From positions 1 through 40,806 of the forward strand of contig JAUCBJ010001893.1 in the NCBI GenBank assembly GCA_032718475.1: a stretch of 40,806 nt of DNA, given 5' to 3'. A program made the translations under genes and the position numbers. This document shows positions 34,191 through 40,806 of this stretch, piece after piece (position 1 is the stretch's first letter; the number at the start of each line of letters is the position of its first letter). Origin of the DNA: Nemertoderma westbladi (lineage: Eukaryota; Xenacoelomorpha; Nemertodermatida; Nemertodermatidae). Under the pieces are notes generated by a model. That model saw only the letters and a list, made by a program, of their open reading frames with translations, ran no database searches and had not been told where the DNA came from.

Positions 34191-34841
34191 ATTATTATAC
34201 ATACTCCTCCTATAACGAAGCCCCATTCAACTCCTTTTATAAGACTGTGTACTCTATCAATGCCTCAGTGGGCGGACTCCAGTACTGCAAGGCTCAGCGC
34301 GGGGTAAGTTAACAATCTGTCAATAATAAAAATGAAAGCGAGCCGACATTTAGTCAGATCCACCAAATGGATGGCCAAGGAGACAGACTGTCTGGATTGA
34401 GCTGATTCGAGTTAAATCGCTTCGCCAAAACGACCAAGTAGCCCATAGGAATACACTACATTTTGTGATGATTTTGGTCATTTTGGCCGCCAAAACGACC
34501 AAGTTAATGTTTATTGGGATTGGGACTGTACGGTAGGATTTCTAATTTATAGGTCATTGTCTTAATTTTGTGGTGCAGTTTTGTTAGGTTGGGGGTGGGG
34601 TTCGTGGCACACTGCTGATGAGGAGAACCACGAATCCCAGGGTTCAGTGTTTAAATCTCCGAAACCCTTTTATTTTTATAAAATTTATTACTTGGGAACA
34701 AGACCCCATTTCCTATTTTATTGTTTTCATATTAATATCAAAATCCCTCTAAAGTTGTGGTTGTCTAACATCATATAATTAGATATCGCAATAATTTTTA
34801 TTGTCCGTTTAAATCACTCATAATGTCCTTTTTTTTTTAAT

Positions 34842-35034
34842 TTTTATGTCCTCCAGAAATTAACCGTTAGGTTCCATGCTACCGGTTTCTCTACTGCTGT
34901 TCTCTCATGCTATCAGTACCGGTATTAGTTTTTTTGACTTTTTATGTCCTCCAGAAATTTACCATTAGGTTCCATGCTACCGGTTTCTCTACTGAAGCTG
35001 TTCTCTCAGGCTATCAGTACCGGTATTAGTTTAT
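34842..35034. repeat. Two-copy direct tandem duplication, about 97 bp
   Basis: TTTTTATGTCCTCCAGAAAT...TATCAGTACCGGTATTAG occurs twice in a row with a few substitutions and a 3-4 base indel. Confidence 0.8.
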
Positions 35035-35187
35035 AGAGCACTATTTTGCAGTATTGCATGTACAGATGTAGGTATAATTTATGTATTTTAGTACTGGTAC
35101 CGGTACCGGCACCGGTACTGTTGTAGGCCTACTGTGTAGCCTACCATTTAAATACGGTACTGGTAGGCCTACCGGCCGACCGATTGT

Positions 35188-35770
35188 TTTGGTTCGAAAA
35201 TCACGCTTCTGTAACCTGCTCCTTTCCCTGATTTGGTTAGAAAATCCCGCCTCTGTAACCTGCCCCTTTCCCTCAATTAGTTAAATGATCGTTTATTGTT
35301 TTGGTTAGAAAATCCCGCCTCTGTAACATGCTCCTTTCCATCAATTAGTTAAGTGATCGTTTATTGTTTTGGTTAGAAAATCCCGCCTCTGTAACCTGCT
35401 CCTTTCCCTCAATTAGTTAAGTGATCGTTTATTGTTTTGGTTAGGATATCCCGCCTTTGTAACCTGCTCCTTTCTCTCAATTGGTAATGTTATCGTTTAT
35501 TGTTTTGGTTAGAAAAGAGAAAAGACCATCTATGTAACCTGCTCCTTTCCTTCATTTGGTAAAGTGATTGTTTATTGTTTTGGTTAGAAAATCCCGCCTA
35601 TGTAACCTGCTCCTTTCCCTGATTTGGTAAAGTGGCCGTTTATTGTTTTGGTTAGGAAGGCTAGCCTCTGTAACCTGCTCCTTTCCTTCATTTGGTAAAG
35701 TGACTGTTTATTGTTTTGATTAGAAAATCCGGCCTTAACCTGCTCCTTTCCATGAATTGGTAATTGTTTT
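35188..35770. repeat. 68-bp minisatellite, about 8 units
   Basis: The unit is CCTGCTCCTTTCCCTCAATT, then AGTTAAGTGATCGTTTATTG, then TTTTGGTTAGAAAATCCCGC, then CTCTGTAA. The same words occur at 9140-9375 and in the fold-back arms at 33.6-34.0 kb, so this is a local amplification of a dispersed repeat. Confidence 0.9.
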
Positions 35771-36507
35771 TGGCTATAAAATGAGTGTTTTGCTACGTCA
35801 TGTGGTCATCGATTATCGACAACAACCACAAACTATTAAATTTAGAGTCTTTTACCACAGGCGCATATGGAAATCTATTTCATAGTCTATAAATCATGGA
35901 ATTGTGAATGTTTTGGCACAGGCATAGTGAACCAACAGTCCGACAGACCAGAAATCAACAAATTTTGAATGTTTTGGCATAGGCATGTTGAAATCAACTG
36001 TCTGAAAGTCCAGAAATCAGCAGTCTGACAGTTTGAAGAAATACATACATAAAAAGGACAACAAAAGATTCATTAAAGGGACAACAAAAGTCATTATGCA
36101 CAATTCGTAAAAAAAGGACGACAAAAAGTCAAATAAAAGGACATAAAAATCACTGCCTTTTAAAGCTAAAACTACTGAATAAACCTAGAATCTGCCATTG
36201 TAGGAGCATCTTAAAAAAATTCGACCCATAAGTTTTAGGGCCTAGCAGTCGGCTGAGCGGCCTGTCTTCAAATTGCTGTATTGCGAGTATTGGTCCCTAA
36301 ATGACATACTGCAGTACCGGTACTGACGTACCGTAATCAGTACAGTAGTGCCAAAGCCAAGACGATTATTGTAGACATAGAATTGATATTACCGCTAGCC
36401 GCAGCTGAGCTGGTATGGTAGCCTATTGGGCTATTACATTATCATTCAGTTATTGTTTTCTTAGCAGCTAAGTGCAGTAGTGAACCTAGGCGACCTCAAA
36501 AGTGACA
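35771..36507. other. Upstream region of the PDE-like ORF
   Basis: Contains AAAAGGACAACAAAAG-type words (36050-36145) and GTACCGGTACTGACGTACC. No clear TATA box upstream of 36508. May hold a promoter or 5' UTR. Confidence 0.3.
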
Positions 36508-37350
36508 ATGGAACACATTACTACAAGTGAATCGGCCATCGCCTTGCTTATAACCAAATCTATGTTCGCGAACATCTGTTCGGAAAATGATTCGTTTGTG
36601 CGGAGATTTCTCGAGGACTACCTGGACAGAAACTCGAGTTTTCTTGACGATTATGTCGTTAGGAAGTGTAAGGCAGCTCGTGTTACTGAGTGGCTGCATC
36701 GTTTACTCTCTTCTGGGTTTAACAGCGCCGCCCCCGCCACCACCTCGGATTTGCGCCACAAACCAACCCAATCGCCGGCCACTGTTCCGGCTACCGGTTA
36801 CCATGAGAACAGTCCGTCGCAGAGTCCGTTAAGGACATCGGCGACGACAAATGGAGGTACTAGGTTCCGCCACAATGCGACCGGAATGGCTTTCCACCCG
36901 AAATATCGAAACTCGAATCAACGCACCCCTCCTACCGAACCTTCCTCTATGCAGCCTGTGGTGAGGTTACAACATCTCAACCAGACAGACTTTCCCGGAG
37001 AACAAATACAACTGGATCCGAAACTGAGTCCGATAGACACCAAACCAACCCATATGCCTATTGTTTATGAATCGAGTAATACTACAGCCTGTTCGACTTC
37101 ATCATCCGATAACAACGCATCCTCCTATACCCCCGCAGTAACCACAACCGACTCAATCCATTATTCTAGCCTACATCTATCACACCAGTCAGATTATCCG
37201 CAAATCCCATTTATTAAAGCAGAAGATGAACTGGAATATAAACCCGATATAGATGAGGATGGAGATGGCTTGAAGGAGGTGTTCTTCGCTATAGATAGAC
37301 AATATGGAATGCCTTCAGACACCGGAACTTCGAACTTCGAAATCTGTTAA
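36508..37350 (+). CDS. First coding exon resembling the N-terminus of PDE11/PDE5-type phosphodiesterase
   Basis: The first ATG is at 36508, with A at -3 and G at +4. A GTG two codons earlier is not a likely start in an animal. Residues about 25-60 read FLEDYLDRNSSFLDDY, then RKCK, then VTEWLHR. This matches the short N-terminal motif (FL-x-x-hydrophobic-acidic-DY...RK...V..WL..R) that precedes the GAF domains in PDE11/PDE5 proteins as I remember them. The rest is Ser/Thr/Pro-rich and low-complexity. It ends in an acidic stretch with IKAEDE, a possible SUMO-type site. No GAF or catalytic domain is present in the window, so the remainder would lie beyond 40.8 kb or the exon uses an internal donor (for example GTGAGG at 36960). 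Alternative: an unrelated orphan gene. Confidence 0.45.
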   Translation: MEHITTSESAIALLITKSMFANICSENDSFVRRFLEDYLDRNSSFLDDYVVRKCKAARVTEWLHRLLSSGFNSAAPATTSDLRHKPTQSPATVPATGYHENSPSQSPLRTSATTNGGTRFRHNATGMAFHPKYRNSNQRTPPTEPSSMQPVVRLQHLNQTDFPGEQIQLDPKLSPIDTKPTHMPIVYESSNTTACSTSSSDNNASSYTPAVTTTDSIHYSSLHLSHQSDYPQIPFIKAEDELEYKPDIDEDGDGLKEVFFAIDRQYGMPSDTGTSNFEIC

Positions 37351-37365
37351 ACCCTTTGACCATCT

Positions 37366-37650
37366 GTAATTCTAGTCGATTAAGATATCGCGGCACCCCA
37401 CCGATATACTTGAAAGACAAATTCTAGAATCAGTGGTTAACGTCCCCAGACAAGTTCTGGAATAAATCGGTGCCATCTCAAATATTAATTAATTAATATT
37501 TGCAAAATCTAATAAATCAAAATCTGTAAAATTCAGATCCTTCAACAATTCTAGTCAATTAAGATATCGTAGCATTTACCGATATTCTTAAAAAGACAAT
37601 TGTCATAGAATTAAGGATCTTGTGTCCCCAGACATGTTCTAGAATCAAAA
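37366..37650. repeat. Direct repeat of about 105 bp, 180 bp apart, downstream of the PDE-like ORF
   Basis: AATTCTAGTCGATTAAGATATCG...GTCCCCAGACAAGTTCT at 37368-37456 recurs as AATTCTAGTCAATTAAG...GTCCCCAGACATGTTCT at 37548-37641. It starts just 16 bases after the stop codon. Could be repeated 3' UTR/intron sequence or a small element. Confidence 0.6.
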
Positions 37651-38470
37651 TATGTCCATTTAATTATCAAATAATAAAATTTCAGGGAATAATTTAAATT
37701 CATGCCTTTTAATGAATTTAATAAATTGCCATTTTTTGCGCAATTTATAACATTCCCAAAATTCCATTAATTAATAGATCAAGGGAGCGGAGATTTATCT
37801 TATTATGCATATGAGTGTGCGAAAGTCTCCCAAACATAGTCAATAGCCGATAAAATTCATAAAGTCATGTATAAAACAGAACATTGACTATTAAAGAATA
37901 CTATTAAATAACATCCCAGATCTGTATGCATTGGAATTACCCTAATTCTACCGCTAGCTTTGCATAATGTCACCATAGCAACAACCACGCTAGAATTAGA
38001 ATTGAGTTAAAAGAACAATAGAAAGCTTGTCCCATTGAATAGCATAGGGAATAAATAGCGCACTACTAGTATCCAAGGATACATAATAATACAGTGACAT
38101 TCTGGAAGGCATTGACTAACGGACAAATGGCCCGAATGTGCGTAGTTGTGACCAGTTGTGTGGTATTTGTGAGTTTATAGGTGAATGTTACTGCTAAAGT
38201 GTGTTTACAGTAGCTAGTCGCAATCGTGAAAGTAACCTAACTCTCCAAGGAAAACCTGAAGTACATCTAAGCCTTTGGGACGGACAGTCGAGTGACTTGT
38301 GCCGGTTGTCGTTGTCGTTGTGCGGCTACGTCGTTGGCGAAAGTACATCGGCGGCGACACATCGGCGCTGAGGATCTCGCACTGTCCGGGGGGCAAAGAG
38401 GGTAGGCAGCGACGCCCGCTCGCCTAAATATAAACTCATTATAATATGGATAAACTCATATATAGCAGAT
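37651..38470. other. Spacer between the PDE-like ORF and the pIIIa-like copy
   Basis: AT-rich first, then a more GC-rich stretch at 38270-38430. TATA-like words (AAATATAAAC, AACTCATATATAG) at 38427-38467 lie directly before the ATG at 38471. Confidence 0.35.
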
Positions 38471-39998
38471 ATGACGGAGTTGATAGAAGATGTTCTTGGT
38501 ATCGGGGAGCGATATACTCTACTTTTACAAGCGTTTGTTGATAGCTTAATACGCGGCGACGTTAGTCCAACTGCTGCGGAGGACGATGGTCGTTATATCG
38601 AACCGCCAATGTCCCAAGAGCAGCTCGCGCGCGAGTTGGACTATAGAAAATTCGCTGCTCGATATACGCAGCGTAATGGTACGTATATGGCCTTCTTAAC
38701 TACTGGTCATCCTATCGATTTACACGATATAGACGATATAGACACCAAAAGGGAAATGGTTCTATTTAAATATCATACCCAGCGGAGGCGGAACAATAAA
38801 CCGAGAATCGAACATGAGAATTCTATGCGAAACCGAATCGAAAGTACAGATGTTGAAGAGCCGGATAAACGCAGCGACTTCACCAAATACTTGGAATTAT
38901 TGAGAGAAACCTATCTCGATATTACCAGTCAACAGAATCTAGAAACTCGATATCCTCAAGGTATACATCATGACCGCATGGTAGAACTCAAACGGCTCTA
39001 TTCCACTATGATGTATCTTACCGCCGATCGACCGCTACCTGTTGTACCGGATAGCTTCGAACGGATGGAGGAGTATTGTAAGCTGGAGAAGGATCACTCG
39101 CGTTTCCCCTACAAGACGTGTGTCTTTGGTGTTATTGTGATGAATGCCCAAGACCCAACCAACAAACAGAAAGACATAAACATCCGCGGAGACGTTGCTT
39201 TAAACACGGTTTTACTCGCTATATTTACGGGAGTTTCGAGCGAAACTTGTTCAATGTATCACCTACGCTCGTTCGACTCAGACGATCCTTAAATAAACCA
39301 ATGATCAGAGTTTCGGAATACTCGATCAGAGCTCCTCATTCCCTAGTGAGACCTCAGACTCTTGATCCTATTAGTATGACGGATCCTCCCGAGCTGTACT
39401 CACTGCTCAAAGATCTAGTGTTACCTGAACGATTAGTCGGTGGCACCCCAGTTGTGGGTTTCTTAGATATTAGCCCATCCTACCTAGCCGGATTGGGACG
39501 CGGACATTTAATATCGCCGTTTAACCCTTACCATCGTCCCGGCTTGACACGATATAACCTGTCACCAGAGTGGCGGAGAACGTTGTACCAAACGAGTTAA
39601 ACGCTATTCTATAAAGATCAGAAAGGAAACCTACGTTTGTTCAGATAAACGTAAGTTGTAACAGCAAGTCCAAGCGATAAACGAATTGTCCTTATCTCAG
39701 TTCGATTGGGAAATCTCAGAATCTCTAAGAAGATATCGCAGCTTAGAAAACCCCATTCTCTGCGAGAGTTTTTGGACGAACGTCTCCCAGCTGACGAGCG
39801 GAGGAAAATCAGCTCGAGGAGAAGCATATCGAAACGGACGGAGACCCCGACCGTAACCCTGCACCTTCTGATGCAATTATATTGCACCCTTCGCCTAGGA
39901 GCTACAGCCCTCCTCGTAAAGTGGCTCGCCCCAAAGAGAAAAGGACTCTTGCTAGCTTTAAAAAACTGCGTAAACGCCGTCCGCGCAAGAAAGACTAA
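38471..39998 (+). pseudogene. Frame-broken gene, copy 2: pIIIa-like (adenovirus capsid-cement family) candidate
   Basis: Three forward frames succeed one another: 38471-39292, about 39220-39600, and a last frame ending at 39998. The first starts at an ATG just after an AT-rich TATA-like stretch. It contains NGTYMAFLTTGHP, then TKYLELLRETYLDITSQQ, then MVELKRLYSTMMYL. That order and spacing recall the conserved central block of adenovirus pIIIa, but the similarity is from memory and modest. The middle frame holds PELYSLLKDLVLPERL. The last frame ends in a strongly basic tail (SPPRKVARPKEKR, then FKKLRKRRPRKKD) suited to nuclear or DNA contact. Frames change without splice signals, so it is probably dead, though sequencing error or unusual splicing are alternatives. 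A second diverged copy lies at 19197-20098. Total length of about 510 codons is close to the pIIIa size. Confidence 0.5.
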
Positions 39999-40806
39999 CT
40001 GTTTAGAGTATTTATGTATATTAGAAATTGTGATTTTGTATATTTTATAGACTTAAATCCCATTTTCTGGGAGCGGTGTAAAAGCTTTTGTGGGATAACT
40101 GATTCGTTTGCCTTGCTAACCAGTTCCCCCCCAGGCGCTGGAATACTCTAAAAAGGGATCTATAACTCGAATAGCGCAAGCTACCGGCTGATTGGCTGAT
40201 TCGCTGTGCGAAGGGATCTGGGCTACGTTTGATTGTCCAACCAGCTTGGGAAAGTATCTGCCAATAGGATTTGAGTTGATTTTGATTTCGACCTATCACA
40301 GATCTACTGAACTGAATTTTCCTATCTGTATGCTCTTTCTCTGTGTTGGGTGGAAGCCTTTGTAAATAAGGTTATTCTTATCAGTTTTCAGTGTTGTTGG
40401 TCTTTCTTTCCTGAGCCAGGAGAGAACGGCTTGTAAATATTTTGTGCTTTTCTGTTTTAGTCTAACACTAGTAGGCTTAATTATAAAGGGCATATATCCG
40501 TTATCACAACACTTAAACAAACTAATGAACTTAACGCACACTGAATCACTGTGCATACTTTTATATTGTTATACTGCTATTTACTGTCAGTTCTTCATAA
40601 TATGGTTGATGAATTATTATATTTGGAATAACGATAAATAACCCCGAAACCCAATATTCTTGATATACCGAAGGTAAGAGAGAAAGGTTACATATAACGA
40701 TTGTGACTTATGTTAAAGTGGTTTGAAGTGAATCTAATGTTATTTGATAGACCCTACATGAGTCAGTCCGTGTTCCTTTTATATATAACTAAAATCAGTG
40801 AAGATC
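39999..40806. other. No gene recognised
   Basis: Short open frames only. No repeat or RNA signal that I can support. Confidence 0.4.

Larger units (their letters stand above)
32264..34528. mobile_element. 2.27-kb element with 58-bp TIRs and TA duplications
   Basis: 32264-32321 is almost the exact reverse complement of 34471-34528. Ends are CAGTCCCAATCCCAATAAAC, flanked by TA on both sides (32262-32263, 34529-34530). A CAG start with a TA duplication fits Tc1/mariner-type or similar TA-targeting non-autonomous elements. No transposase is visible. A C20 tract (32461-32480) and a fold-back (33621-34030) lie inside. Confidence 0.65.

Noticed and set aside
34609-34650. Second hammerhead-like site: CTGATGA with ACACTG/CAGTGT as stem I
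   Set aside because: The GAAA segment is not intact (ACGAAT), stem II is only GG/CC with extra bases, and stem III pairs poorly. Probably chance or a very decayed relative of the 16.76-kb ribozyme.

Overview
This window comes from an animal nuclear genome, most likely an invertebrate. It is AT-rich, intron-containing and dense in transposable elements (TEs). The TEs include Penelope-like and non-LTR retroelements, a tRNA-headed SINE, hAT-like debris, inverted-repeat elements and long satellites. There are no operons or bacterial-type genes, and I cannot name the species.

Host genes. (1) A four-exon secreted serine protease lies on the minus strand (17235 down to 3948). All intron phases agree and the catalytic His, Asp and Ser sit in separate exons. 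Its third intron is about 10.4 kb and is filled with TEs and a 2.4-kb satellite. (2) At 36508-37350 (+) there is a first-exon-like ORF whose N-terminus resembles the short N-terminal helix motif of PDE11/PDE5-type cyclic-nucleotide phosphodiesterases. (3) Two diverged, broken copies of one unusual gene lie at 19197-20098 and 38471-39998. I tentatively compare them with the adenovirus pIIIa capsid-cement family. If that is right, they are endogenous DNA-virus-derived sequences.

Layout. 0.56-1.57 kb: 5'-truncated RTE-like non-LTR copy. 2.1-2.9 kb: short tandem repeat and the 3' end of a second non-LTR family. 3.2-3.8 kb: inverted-repeat element. 3.9-17.2 kb: protease gene, with a 269-bp MITE-like element (5.34 kb), a tRNA-like remnant (7.4 kb), a Penelope-like element with an inverted partial copy (9.5-11.4 kb), a 63-bp satellite with 502-bp higher order (11.49-13.85 kb) and a tRNA-box-flanked hammerhead ribozyme (16.75 kb) in its introns. 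17.6-17.9 kb: GC-rich retroelement fragment. 18.0-18.85 kb: deleted RTE-like copy. 19.2-20.1 kb: first pIIIa-like relic. 20.1-22.8 kb: RTE-like copy carrying a nested SINE and a nested Penelope 3' end, each with target-site duplications. 24.2-25.5 kb: 29-bp satellite. 26.4-27.1 kb: hAT-like remnant. 27.86-31.87 kb: about 4-kb element with 340-bp terminal inverted repeats (TIRs), carrying a broken multicopy PIN-like/CXC ORF and a nested CR1/L2 fragment. 32.26-34.53 kb: element with 58-bp TIRs starting CAGTCCC and TA duplications, itself containing a fold-back repeat. 34.8-35.8 kb: 98-bp duplication and a 68-bp minisatellite related to that fold-back. 36.5-40.0 kb: the PDE-like exon and second pIIIa-like copy.

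The signals most worth following are the hammerhead ribozyme placed between A- and B-box-like Pol III promoter elements, the duplicated pIIIa-like relic, and the long-TIR transposon that appears to mobilise the PIN-like/CXC multicopy gene. All assignments come from reading the sequence and remembered family patterns; no database search was run.
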